A program made the translations under genes and the position numbers. Positions 9,238-17,756 of a stretch of DNA of 64,000 bases are shown here, piece by piece. The DNA comes from MED-G105 sp038522945 (GTDB taxonomy: Bacteria; Pseudomonadota; Alphaproteobacteria; Caulobacterales; Parvularculaceae), in the NCBI GenBank assembly GCA_038522945.1, contig JBCBJV010000003.1, forward strand, positions 247,974 to 311,973. Reading direction: 5' to 3'. The number at the start of each line of letters is the position of its first letter. Within the stretch, counting starts at the first letter, position 1. The notes below the pieces were generated by a model. It worked only from the letters and a program-made list of their open reading frames with translations, was not told the origin of the DNA and searched no databases.

Positions 9238-10208
9238 TCGTCGCCAACGTCCGCCGTATCGGCGCGCTGGTACACTCGCACCCAGTCGACCAGCATGGTC
9301 TTAGGAAAGCCTTCGGTGCTCACGCCGCCGTCATTTTTACTTTCCGCAAGATTGCCGCCCACGGCAAGATTTATGATCAGGTAGAATGGATGGTCAAATG
9401 GCGCATGCCGGCTCTTCCGGCCCTCTCGTGTCGTTGATCGCCAAGAATTCGACGACAGCGTTGAATACTTCTCGCCGTCTACGAACCAGGAGATTTCGCC
9501 CTCGCGCCATTCGATAGCATAGACGTGGAAATCATCCTTTGTTTCTTTTAAATGAGTGTCTTCGCCATTGTAGACGTTCTCTGGCCATTCGCCGCCGAAG
9601 TGGAGAGTTCCGTAAATTCGGTTTTCCTTTTTGTCCTCGCACTTTCGGCACTTCGTGCCCAGATTGACGGCCTCGACAATATCAATCTCGCCAGACGCCG
9701 CCCACGTCCCATATGTTTCGTCTGCGGGTAGCATCCACACTGCCGGCCAAACGCCCTGGCCGCCTGGAAACTTCGCGCGCACTTCAAAGCGGCCGTAAAG
9801 CCAGTCTGCTTTGCCTTTGGTTGTCAGCCTCGCGGAGGAAAACGGCTGGACGGTCATTTTTTCAGCGTCTTCGGGTGTTTTGCGCATATGAGCCGGCAGG
9901 GCAGACCCTCTCATCCACTCGCGCTGCGCGACGACTGATAGGTATCCATCGCTTACAGAGGAGTTTTCCGGCCGCTCCGTGTAACACTGTTTTTCGTCAT
10001 TGCCGCCGCCCCAGCAGTCGATGTCGTGAGACCAGTTGTCTGGATTGATCTTATCGCCGCTAAACTCATCGGACCAAACAAGCGTCCAGCCAGCCTCCGC
10101 TTTTGCGCTGCGATTACTTTCATTGTCGCTGTTCGCGGTCGCAGAAGACGCCGCGCTCGACAAGATGGCGACAAGGCCGCATGTTGCGAAGATTGTTCTG
10201 TTCGGCAT
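9234..10208 (-). CDS. Secreted GH16 endo-beta-1,3-glucanase (laminarinase-like)
   Basis: Starting at MPNRTIF (ATG 10206-10208, preceded by a GGGAGGGG site) gives 324 residues with a signal peptide ending near SSATANS. The GH16 jelly-roll is recognisable from WSDEFSG, the catalytic GEIDIVE motif (nucleophile Glu174, Asp176, acid/base Glu179) and the C-terminal MLVDWVRVYQ. The extra residue-free ExDxxE spacing could also fit agarase or carrageenase groups, but association with two GH3 beta-glucosidases favours beta-1,3-glucan. It is the first gene of the leftward operon and lies divergent from lacI. A palindromic operator lies about 50 bases upstream of its start. Confidence 0.88.
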   Translation of the reverse strand: MPNRTIFATCGLVAILSSAASSATANSDNESNRSAKAEAGWTLVWSDEFSGDKINPDNWSHDIDCWGGGNDEKQCYTERPENSSVSDGYLSVVAQREWMRGSALPAHMRKTPEDAEKMTVQPFSSARLTTKGKADWLYGRFEVRAKFPGGQGVWPAVWMLPADETYGTWAASGEIDIVEAVNLGTKCRKCEDKKENRIYGTLHFGGEWPENVYNGEDTHLKETKDDFHVYAIEWREGEISWFVDGEKYSTLSSNSWRSTTREGRKSRHAPFDHPFYLIINLAVGGNLAESKNDGGVSTEGFPKTMLVDWVRVYQRADTADVGDE

Positions 10209-10256
10209 TGTGCGTTCCCCTCCCTGATTTGTTGTTGGTGTTGGGATCTGGCAAAA

Positions 10257-10271
10257 AGACAACCTTGTCAT
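10257..10271. promoter_or_regulatory. LacI-family operator candidate (copy 1)
   Basis: AGACAACCTTGTCAT is an inverted repeat (GACAA-CC-TTGTC) with a CC centre. It lies about 50 bases before the GH16 start and about 115 bases before the LacI start. The same 13-base core occurs at 11618-11633 before the TonB receptor gene. Site size and symmetry suit a LacI-family dimer. Confidence 0.7.
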
Positions 10272-10385
10272 TTTGGGGTGCGATCCCTCCAAGTGTCAAT
10301 GTCCCCATGCTATACAAGCGCGCGCAAGTATTCGAGCAATGTTAAGGCGGGCGGCAACACGGGCCTGGCCGGGCGGGGAGGCGAG

Positions 10386-11402
10386 ATGGCGACGATCATT
10401 GACGTGGCAAAGGAGGCGGGCGTTTCGATCAAGACCGTTTCGCGCGTCATGAATAACGAAGCGAACGTTCGCGACACGACCCGACGCCGTGTTCATGAGG
10501 CGATGGCGAGCCTCGACTATACGCCCAGTGACGCCGCGCGCAGCATGCGCTCAGGTCGATCAACCGCGATTGGTCTGTTGTATAGTGATCCTGGCAGCAG
10601 TTATCAGTCGCATCTCAATCGCGCGATGATGCAGGCCTGTTCTGACGCCGGGCGCTATCTAGTTGTCGGACTGTTTGATGAAACACGAATAGACTGGCGT
10701 GGCCAGCTCGAGGCATTTTTGCGTCGCACGAAAGTGGAGGACGTTATTCTGGTGCCGCCAATGTGCGATTCGTCCGTGCTCAAGGAATGCCTTGAGGACC
10801 ATGGCTTAAACTACGTTTTATTGTCGCCCTCCCACACAACGCAGGGCGTGGCCTCGGTCGCCATGGATGACCGCCGGGCCGCACGGGAAATGACTCAATA
10901 CCTGCTCGATCTGGGACACCGACGTATTGCCCATATTTCTGGCGATCCAGACCATATAGCTTCACTTTTACGACGCCAGGGATATGAAGAAGCGATCACC
11001 GATCGCGGTTTACCGAAGCCAGGGCCATCCCTTGTCGTGGAGGGTCGATTTGAATTTCGAAGGGCCCTGGCAGGGGCTGAAAAGCTGCTTAAATCAAAAC
11101 GTCCACCAACGGCTATTTTCGCCGCCAGTGACGACATGGCCGCCGCAGTGTACATCGCCGCGGGCAAACTTGGAGTCTCAATTCCCGAGCAGTTGTCTGT
11201 CGTCGGCTTCGATGATGTCGTCATTGCACAGACAATCTGGCCAGCATTGACGACGGTTGCCCAGCCCCTGAACGAAATGGCAGCCGATTGTGTGTCGACT
11301 TTAAGCCGACCAATTCAATCGCTCGGTGATGCAAAAATGCCATCGCTGATTGTTGCACCGCACAGGATCGTTATTCGCGAGTCCTGCGCACCACCTCGGT
11401 GA
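10386..11402 (+). CDS. LacI-family transcriptional regulator of the glucan locus
   Basis: The frame is open far upstream, but the ATG at 10386 begins the canonical LacI helix-turn-helix (MATIIDVAKEAGVSIKTVSRV) and has a GGGGAGG site 6 bases before it; this gives 338 residues. The hinge region (about 46-60) reads LDYTPSDAARSMRSGRS. A periplasmic-binding-protein-like ligand domain follows (IGLLYSDPGS, GHRRIAHISGD, SVVGFDDVVIA). It lies between the divergent GH16 operon and the TonB receptor. Two matching palindromes flank it, so it most likely represses both sides until a glucan oligosaccharide or derived sugar binds. Confidence 0.9.
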   Translation: MATIIDVAKEAGVSIKTVSRVMNNEANVRDTTRRRVHEAMASLDYTPSDAARSMRSGRSTAIGLLYSDPGSSYQSHLNRAMMQACSDAGRYLVVGLFDETRIDWRGQLEAFLRRTKVEDVILVPPMCDSSVLKECLEDHGLNYVLLSPSHTTQGVASVAMDDRRAAREMTQYLLDLGHRRIAHISGDPDHIASLLRRQGYEEAITDRGLPKPGPSLVVEGRFEFRRALAGAEKLLKSKRPPTAIFAASDDMAAAVYIAAGKLGVSIPEQLSVVGFDDVVIAQTIWPALTTVAQPLNEMAADCVSTLSRPIQSLGDAKMPSLIVAPHRIVIRESCAPPR

Positions 11403-11617
11403 TATGGCGACAAATGTGCTATGTGCTCAAAGCCCTTGGAAACACATGCATTCGCCGGACGATCTTTGATGTTTCCCTGCAGACCCACACCGCACCAAGT
11501 GGGTAATATGAGAAGGCTTTGTCTTAGTGAGCGGAGTTTTTCTGTGTGCGGTGCAGCAGAAAATTATTGTGACACGCGGTTGACAACCGTCGTCGCCAGC
11601 AAAAGAGTTCTATCGAA

Positions 11618-11633
11618 ATGACAACCTTGTCAT
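11618..11633. promoter_or_regulatory. LacI-family operator candidate (copy 2)
   Basis: ATGACAACCTTGTCAT is a 16-base inverted repeat, perfect except for the CC centre. It lies 15 bases before the receptor ATG, where a bound repressor would block transcription or early elongation. A TTGACA hexamer at 11580-11585, about 38 bases upstream, may belong to the promoter, though no good -10 box is evident. The core matches copy 1 at 10257. Confidence 0.72.
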
Positions 11634-11648
11634 AAGGGAGGGACGACA

Positions 11649-14441
11649 ATGGCCTTAGATAAAAAAATGCTTCTCGCGGTGCTTATGTCCTCGGCAGGTC
11701 AGATTGCCGTAGCGACAGCTCAGGATGCTGAACCGGACGACACGGACGAATATGTAGACGAAATCGTTGTCACTGTTGAACGACGTGAGCAAGGGTTGCA
11801 GGATTACGCGGGCACAGCGGCTGCATTGAGCGGCGATGAGCTGAAGGCGCTCGGCATCACAAACATTAATGACATCGACGGGAAGATTCCCGGCGTATCC
11901 ATTGCTAACAACCAAGGTAATATTGAAGTCTATATTCGCGGCGTTGGCTCATCGAACAATACAGAGCTGGGCGATCCCGCGGCTGCCACACACTTTAATG
12001 ACGTCTACGTCCCGCGTCCCTCGGGATTTGCCTCCGCGTTTTTTGATATTGAGCGGGTAGAAGTCAATATCGGTCCGCAAGGAACGCTCAGAGGTCGAAA
12101 TGCAACGGCTGGATCCGTAAATATCATCCCTTGGAAGCCCGGGCTAGGAACGTTCGATGCCGGTATTGAGGCTTCTTACGGAAATTTCAATCAGTATACT
12201 GTAGAAGGTTATGTCAACGTTCCAGTTACTGATTATTCCGCATTTCGTATCGCCGGCTTCCGTCGGGAACGCGATAGCTTTTTGAATAGTGTCACACCGG
12301 ACAGCTCAGAGCTTGGCCTTGATATCCCAACTTCCGAGGACGAAGGTGTGGGCGTCGGCGAAGCAGCTGATGATTTCGGATTGCGCGCCGCCTTCCTTAT
12401 CGAACCGACAGAAAACCTTACCTTTACACTGACAGGCGATTATCTTGGGCAGAACGGTTCGGGATATACTGGTATAAATTTCGCCAATCCGCTCGGCAAT
12501 GGCATCGATCCGGCGTCAATCACAGAACCGCGCAATGTCTTTGGTCGCGGCTTTACGCCGTCAGAAAATACCGACCATTGGGGCATTAAAGGCGAGATTG
12601 AATACGAAGGCGATTGGTTCAATATTGAGTACATTGGCTCCTTCCGGGACCTGGTGTTTGATTATGAGTTTGTCACTCCCGTGTCGCCTGATTATCCAGG
12701 TGCATTGGACAATATCTCTACAGAGTCATTTGACGACTTTTCACGGATCCGTTTCATCACCGACTCTGAGTCAATCATTCAGGAGTTGCGCTTCTATGGC
12801 GATGCATTCGACGACAAGCTTGCGTGGACAGTCGGCGGCTTCTACTTCAATGAAGAACAGCGTACGTTCCTCGGGACCACTGGTGATCGCAATCCCTTCT
12901 TTCAAGGCATCGAATTTAACCAGCGAACCGATACGGAGAGCTACTCATTTTATGGAGATGCAACGTATTCGATTACGGATCGCTTCCGTCTAACGGGCGG
13001 TGTCAGATACACGAGCGACGTTAAAGAACGTTTTGGTATTAACGCTCGGTACGCATTTGGTTTCGGCGGTGGGCCAGACTTCAACTGCTGTTTCACAAAC
13101 GGTGTTGGTCTTGGTACAGAAGGGTTTGAATTTGCGGCCTTAGACCGGACAATATTTAACCCAGACACAAATTCAGACGGATCAATTGATCCTGGTGAAT
13201 CGCTTGCCTTCTTCTTCGACGGCGTCTCCCAGTTCGGCGAAAGAGATGGCTTTGAGGCGGCCTTTCCGAACCAACTGCCAATCGACGACGCAATTCAGGT
13301 TATCCCTGTTGATCAACGCCCCTTGTGCGACGGCGTTGCGTTTGCGTTCCGCGGTGATTGTTCAAACTTCGTACCGGAATTCAATGGTAGAATCCCATTC
13401 ACGCTAGCGCCATTTAACTCGTCGTTCGCATTGCAAAACGGTCGACTCGACAATGATTTCGTCGATTGGCGAGTTCGTCTGGAATACGACGTATCGGACG
13501 ACAACCTCGTTTACGCATTGGTCTCAACGGGCAACAAGTCCGGCGGCTTCAATGATAACATTGAAGGCACTGAAGGACTGAACCTTGCGAATCTGTCGAC
13601 CTCGGCGCCGCAAGAATTCACCACGGACACACTGGCCCCAACCTATGGCCCTGAGACGCTGACGCTTTATGAGCTTGGGTCAAAGAACGAATTCGATGTG
13701 GGTGAAGTTGGGGTCACGCTAAATCTCTCCGCGTTTTATTATGACTACAAGGACCTTCAACTCTCCACACTGTTGTCAACAGCGCAAGCACTTGATTTCA
13801 CGGGTGTTGATCTCACGACGCTTGATCCGGATATTCTTGACAATCTCGGTGGTCAGGTTGTCGGGTTCACATTTAACGCATCGGATGCGGAGATTTACGG
13901 GGCGCAAATCGAGACGGGTCTTCAATTCCCGGGCGATTTAAACTGGAGCGCAACGCTACTCTGGTTGCCGGAAGCGAATGTCGTTAATTCGCAAGAGATC
14001 CAGGACTCTCGTTTCCAAGCGGATGTGGATCCTGACAACTCCGTAAACCGACCGATTGATGGTAACCGCCTTATTCGGACGCCCAAATATCAGCTCAACA
14101 CGTCGATCACTAAAGCTATCGAAACCAGCTTTGGCCTCATCGATGGGGTTGTTTCTGTCGGATACAGATCATCTCAAAATATGACGATCTTTAACGGTGA
14201 GGACTTTTCAAATCCGGACAATCCCCAGGGACGACTCAACGATGAAGTTGGCGGATACGTGACGATCGATATGGGGGCAGGTGTTTCGTTCGGAGAGGAG
14301 AACAAGTACCGAGTGGAGGCCTACGTCAACAATCTGACCGACATCGAAAGGCCGCAAGCCATCATCATCACGCAGTTTGACAACACACGGTTCTTCAATG
14401 CGCCGCGGACTTATGGCGTAAGACTTCGTGCCCGCCTTTAG
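11649..14441 (+). CDS. TonB-dependent outer-membrane receptor (glucan locus)
   Basis: 930 residues. A signal peptide ends near VATAQDA, followed by a TonB box-like EIVVTVERREQGLQD. The plug domain (about 50-165) shows IYIRGVGS and IERVEVNIGPQGTLRGRNATAGSVNI, and a 22-strand-type barrel follows. It ends in VRLRARL, without the usual terminal Phe. No SusD partner gene is present, as is usual in Proteobacteria. The upstream LacI box and the neighbouring glucan hydrolases indicate import of beta-glucan oligosaccharides. A small acidic insertion, NPDTNSDGSIDPGES, near residue 505 looks like a calcium-binding loop. Confidence 0.9.
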   Translation: MALDKKMLLAVLMSSAGQIAVATAQDAEPDDTDEYVDEIVVTVERREQGLQDYAGTAAALSGDELKALGITNINDIDGKIPGVSIANNQGNIEVYIRGVGSSNNTELGDPAAATHFNDVYVPRPSGFASAFFDIERVEVNIGPQGTLRGRNATAGSVNIIPWKPGLGTFDAGIEASYGNFNQYTVEGYVNVPVTDYSAFRIAGFRRERDSFLNSVTPDSSELGLDIPTSEDEGVGVGEAADDFGLRAAFLIEPTENLTFTLTGDYLGQNGSGYTGINFANPLGNGIDPASITEPRNVFGRGFTPSENTDHWGIKGEIEYEGDWFNIEYIGSFRDLVFDYEFVTPVSPDYPGALDNISTESFDDFSRIRFITDSESIIQELRFYGDAFDDKLAWTVGGFYFNEEQRTFLGTTGDRNPFFQGIEFNQRTDTESYSFYGDATYSITDRFRLTGGVRYTSDVKERFGINARYAFGFGGGPDFNCCFTNGVGLGTEGFEFAALDRTIFNPDTNSDGSIDPGESLAFFFDGVSQFGERDGFEAAFPNQLPIDDAIQVIPVDQRPLCDGVAFAFRGDCSNFVPEFNGRIPFTLAPFNSSFALQNGRLDNDFVDWRVRLEYDVSDDNLVYALVSTGNKSGGFNDNIEGTEGLNLANLSTSAPQEFTTDTLAPTYGPETLTLYELGSKNEFDVGEVGVTLNLSAFYYDYKDLQLSTLLSTAQALDFTGVDLTTLDPDILDNLGGQVVGFTFNASDAEIYGAQIETGLQFPGDLNWSATLLWLPEANVVNSQEIQDSRFQADVDPDNSVNRPIDGNRLIRTPKYQLNTSITKAIETSFGLIDGVVSVGYRSSQNMTIFNGEDFSNPDNPQGRLNDEVGGYVTIDMGAGVSFGEENKYRVEAYVNNLTDIERPQAIIITQFDNTRFFNAPRTYGVRLRARL

Positions 14442-14847
14442 GGGCACCTCAAAGTCCCCATCGGTCCGCAGTGTGTTGTTTTGCGATCGCGACGTCGCGA
14501 GGGTGCATTTTTCAACTCAGTGCGGGGCCGGCGGTGGGGGCGATGACGTTCAGCGAATTGTGCGAACTCCGGAATTCTCTCTTCGTAAGGCGTAGCGCCC
14601 TTTATTAAGGTCAATGTTCAAACGCGAAAGCGTGGTTGAAGGCAGCTTCCCGCCAATCTGCGTTGTTCAATTAGAATAGTCGAACAGCTGCTTTCTGCAT
14701 TGAAGGCAACAACCGTTGATCGCACGCCTTTCATAAGTGTGCTTGAAACTGTTTGTCGACGAACAACCCTTAATATTGGAGTGCGTACAACAGACAGTGG
14801 AAGTATTGAGTTTATGGTTGATGAACCCCCGATGACGCAGCCAGTTC
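14442..14847. other. Intergenic, no gene seen
   Basis: About 400 bases between the TonB receptor and the IS3 relic. Just after the receptor stop, GGGG and CCCC tracts about 11 bases apart could form a weak hairpin, but there is no T-run. The right part is probably residual mobile-element DNA. I see no supported gene. Confidence 0.45.
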
Positions 14848-15055
14848 TCATGTAACCAAGAGATTTGCTTTGACGGAAGGCGGATCCGGGTGGAGGCGCT
14901 GCGTAGCGGAGGCTGGATCTGGCGCCTGACGTGTCTCTGGCGCTGCCGGGCGATAGTCCAGAGAGGTGTGCGGACGGATCGTGTTGTAGTGCCGTCGCCA
15001 TGCTTCGATGATGATCTTCGCCTCTATCAGGTGATTGAAGAGCTCTGTTGATAGG

Positions 15056-15073
15056 GTGATTGAATTCAATCAC
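15056..15073. repeat. 18-bp perfect palindrome inside transposase relic
   Basis: GTGATTGAATTCAATCAC is a perfect palindrome exactly where the transposase frame breaks (after FNGPLRD). A second, related inverted repeat sits at 15449-15471 at the other break. A further CAATCACC half-copy lies about 20 bases away at the same break. Confidence 0.6.
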
Positions 15074-15448
15074 CATCGCGCAGCGGCCCGTTAAATGACT
15101 CGTTGAACCCGTTCTCCCACGGGCTCCCCGGTTCGATATAAAGCGTCTTCGTGCCTATCATTGCAAGCCACTCCCTGACAGCGATCGCTCGGAACTCGCT
15201 TCCATCATTTGAGCGTATATGGTCGGGCACGCCGCGTTCGACCATCAGCTCTCCAAGAACTTCCAGGACGTCCCGGCTATTCAGGCGACGCGCCAAATTG
15301 ATCGCCAGATACTTGCGTGTGAACTCATCGATCACCGTGAGCATGCGGAACTTACGTCCGTCCCACGTTCGATCTTGGACAAAGTCATATACCCTGACGT
15401 GGTTACGAGATTGAGGTCGAAGACGGATGCACGACCCGTCGTTTAGCC

Positions 15449-15471
15449 GTGATTGAATGGGAGCCAATCAC
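15449..15471. repeat. GTGATTG / CAATCAC inverted repeat inside transposase relic
   Basis: Arms GTGATTG and CAATCAC flank a 9-base centre. The repeat replaces the residues expected between the KQPKRGR-like segment and LNDGSCIRLRP of the transposase. It shares its arms with the palindrome at 15056-15073. Confidence 0.55.
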
Positions 15472-15896
15472 CCGACCGCGTTTCGGTTGTTTCAGGGAAC
15501 CTTCAGGCCCTCGCGGCGCCAGATCCGAAAGACGCGCTTATGGTTCACGCGCCAGCCGTCGGCGTTGAGCAGCGCCGTGATCCACTTGTATCCGTAGCGG
15601 CCATACCGAACGGCCAGGTCGATGATCGCCGCGGTTAAGGCATCCTCGTCATTGCGTTTCTTCGGCTTCCGCCATTGCGTGGAGCGATGCTGGCCAATGA
15701 CACGGCAAGCCCTGCGCTGCAACACACCGAGCTTCTCCATCCAATGTTGCACGACTTGCGCAGGCCAATGGAAGAAGCCCCAATATTCGTGCAATCTCGG
15801 TACGTCATTCACTGAATAGGCCGGGGAGTGTTCTCGGTATACGAATAAAAAAGGCCCGTCCCGGTAAACATCTCTCCCGACAATCCTAGGTGACTT

Positions 15897-15919
15897 ATCC
15901 AAAACAACCTATTTTGGAT
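15897..15919. promoter_or_regulatory. Candidate TetR operator
   Basis: Perfect 8-base arms ATCCAAAA and TTTTGGAT are separated by 7 bases. The site lies about 105 bases before the TetR gene start used here (16025), between it and the transposase relic. Size and position fit autoregulation by the TetR protein, but no second copy was found in the window. Confidence 0.4.
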
Positions 15920-16024
15920 TTGCCCGAAAGCGGACATGCGACGCTATAGCTGGACATGCCAGACTTGGCGTACGTTGCCGCCAACGTTCTGGCTTTCATG
16001 GACAAAAAGGGGCAAACTTACAAA

Positions 16025-16675
16025 ATGACTCGACCTGCACAATCGCAACGGCGCCGGTATAGTCCGGAAGTCCGTCGATCAATGATCCTTGATCAGACGG
16101 CTGATCTGATCGCCCGTGACGGCGTGGCGGCAGTCACAATGGAGCAGGTGGCGCAGCATTGTGATATAAGCAAATCGCTGATCTATAATTATTTTGAGAG
16201 CCTCAGCGAACTCCTTAAGGAACTGCTTGACCGCGAACTCAAGACTTTGCGCGTCCGTCAATATGAAGCAGCAAAAAAAGCTGAAACATTTGAAGAGCTG
16301 GTGCGCGGCGTGACGCACGAGTACCTTGCTTATATTGACGAACGTGGGTTGATCATTGAGCGTCTCCAATCTGAGCCGAGCATATCCGACACGGATAATC
16401 CCACGCAGTACGGCCGCGCAGCTTCTGTCGATTATCTGGCTCCGTTGGTGGCAAAGAACTTCGATATGCCGGCTGACTTGGCGGAAGCAGTGACTGATAT
16501 CTCATACGGCCTTCCGGCGGCAGCTGGCCAATACTTGCTTTCCCGAAAAATGACGCTGCAAGAGGTAGAGGATATAACGGTCTCAATGATTATTGGGTCG
16601 GTGGTGACAGCTAAAAACGACTATCTGATAAAGCGTCGGGGTCTTTCCAGGGAGCGGCGACAGGATGCTGAGTAG
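16025..16675 (+). CDS. TetR-family transcriptional regulator
   Basis: From MTRPAQSQRRRYSPEVRR (ATG 16025) the protein has about 216 residues; in-frame ATGs at 15956 and 15998 are alternatives. The N-terminal helix-turn-helix reads ILDQTADLIARDGVAAVTMEQVAQHCDISKSLIYNYF in the usual TetR position. The C-terminal ligand domain is of normal length and ends in a basic tail. Its last 11 bases overlap the next gene, an alpha/beta hydrolase, so the two are translated together. The ligand is probably a substrate or product of that hydrolase or of the nearby TonB receptor locus. Confidence 0.88.
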   Translation: MTRPAQSQRRRYSPEVRRSMILDQTADLIARDGVAAVTMEQVAQHCDISKSLIYNYFESLSELLKELLDRELKTLRVRQYEAAKKAETFEELVRGVTHEYLAYIDERGLIIERLQSEPSISDTDNPTQYGRAASVDYLAPLVAKNFDMPADLAEAVTDISYGLPAAAGQYLLSRKMTLQEVEDITVSMIIGSVVTAKNDYLIKRRGLSRERRQDAE

Positions 16676-17699
16676 AGTCGTATTAGGTCTTATCACGCTG
16701 GTTCTCGGCGCAGCAGTGCTCGTCGTGGCGTGGTCCTGGTGGCCTATCACAGTAGACCGAGATCAACCTGACCCAGCGGTCTTGCTACTCAATAATCAGT
16801 CTCAGTCTGGACCGTACTATCGCGAAGGCTACTTTGACGTTGACGACGGACACCTTCACTACGTCGAGGCAGGTGAGGGTAAGACGGTCCTATTCCTGCA
16901 TGGATTTCCATCTTTTTGGTTGTCTCTTAGCCAACAGATGGAGCACCTAAAGTCTGACTACCACGTTCTTGCAATCGATGGACTTGGCGTGGGAAAATCA
17001 AGTGTGCCGGGGTCCGTTGCGTCCTACAAACTTGAAAACATGGTCAGACAAATTTCTTTGCTGCTCGACGAGAAGGGCGTGGAGGGAGTCCATATCGTCG
17101 GGCATGATTGGGGGGCGGCAATAGGAGTTGGCTTTGCCCAGCGTTTTCCCGATCGCGTCCTCTCCCTGACCGCCATGAGCGCGCCGCCCCAAACCGTCCT
17201 TCTTGAGCTGATTTCCAGTGGGCCGCCTGAAGCGGACCGCTTCGCTTATGTGGAGCAGTTCAAGCGTGCGAATCCGCCACTGTTGGTAGCGCTTCGCGTC
17301 CCGGCACAGATCTATGCGTCCGCCTACGCGCCGCTAGTTGAAGCAGGTTTGATGGGTGCTGAAACGGGCGAGCTCTTTCGGCAGAATCTGTCGAAGCCGA
17401 AGCGGCTAAATGCCCATCTCAAATGGTATCGCGCTAATATTCCGTCTCCGGAAGAGATCACTGATGCTTCTTACTGGCCCAGTCGGGACGCGAAGATCAC
17501 CGCGCCTGTCCTCTTTATCTGGGGCGAAGATGATCCTGTAGTCTCTACAAAGGCTGTTGACCTCATCGCTGAGCTTTCGGCAGATACGACATTGCTGTCG
17601 TTTCCAGAAACAGGCCATCGGCCTCATGTTGAACACCGGAACGACGTCAATGAAGCCATTGCTGAGTTCATTGACGCCATTCAGATCGACGACCGCTGA
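16665..17699 (+). CDS. Membrane-anchored alpha/beta hydrolase, epoxide hydrolase/dehalogenase type
   Basis: 344 residues with an N-terminal hydrophobic anchor (VVLGLITLVLGAAVLVVAWSWW), so the domain probably faces the periplasm. HGFPSFW gives the HGxP oxyanion motif. The nucleophile elbow is VGHDWGA with Asp148 in place of Ser, characteristic of epoxide hydrolases and haloalkane dehalogenases. WGEDDPVV and GHRPHVEHR supply the acid and catalytic His. It overlaps tetR and converges with the TonB receptor at 17757. The substrate is unknown; ring-opening of an epoxide or dehalogenation of a hydrophobic compound is the family expectation. Confidence 0.8.
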   Translation: MLSRVVLGLITLVLGAAVLVVAWSWWPITVDRDQPDPAVLLLNNQSQSGPYYREGYFDVDDGHLHYVEAGEGKTVLFLHGFPSFWLSLSQQMEHLKSDYHVLAIDGLGVGKSSVPGSVASYKLENMVRQISLLLDEKGVEGVHIVGHDWGAAIGVGFAQRFPDRVLSLTAMSAPPQTVLLELISSGPPEADRFAYVEQFKRANPPLLVALRVPAQIYASAYAPLVEAGLMGAETGELFRQNLSKPKRLNAHLKWYRANIPSPEEITDASYWPSRDAKITAPVLFIWGEDDPVVSTKAVDLIAELSADTTLLSFPETGHRPHVEHRNDVNEAIAEFIDAIQIDDR

Positions 17700-17756
17700 C
17701 CGTGCCCCGTCCAGTCATTGCCGCCTCGGCCGCCCCGGTGCGCTGTGGCATCGAGC

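Larger units (their letters stand above)
14848..15755 (-). pseudogene. Decayed IS3-family OrfB transposase
   Basis: Three consecutive frames together spell one OrfB. The first part (15755-15492) has QRRACRVIGQHRST and YGRYGYKWITALLNADGWRVNHKRV. The middle (15467-15066) has VYDFVQDRTWDGRKFRMLTVIDEFTRKYLAI, RSNDGSEFRA and SPWENGFNESFNG. The end (15069-14848) has EAWRRHYNTIRPHTSLDYRP. All DDE elements are present but are split by two frame breaks near 15450-15490 and 15056-15075, so it is inactive. No OrfA is visible. Each break coincides with a short palindromic insert, listed separately. It is a different lineage from the intact element at 60850. Confidence 0.8.

Noticed and set aside
10026..10385. 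Long N-terminal extension of the LacI gene
   Set aside because: The extension overlaps the GH16 coding region and has no LacI residues; the ATG at 10386 starts the helix-turn-helix.
11579..11616. A complete sigma-70 promoter before the receptor gene
   Set aside because: TTGACA at 11580 is good, but no -10 hexamer at 16-18 bases is convincing, so I list only the operator.
14618..15076. 152-residue minus frame in the IS3 relic
   Set aside because: Wrong frame for transposase; it only overlaps the true transposase tail at 14848-15069.
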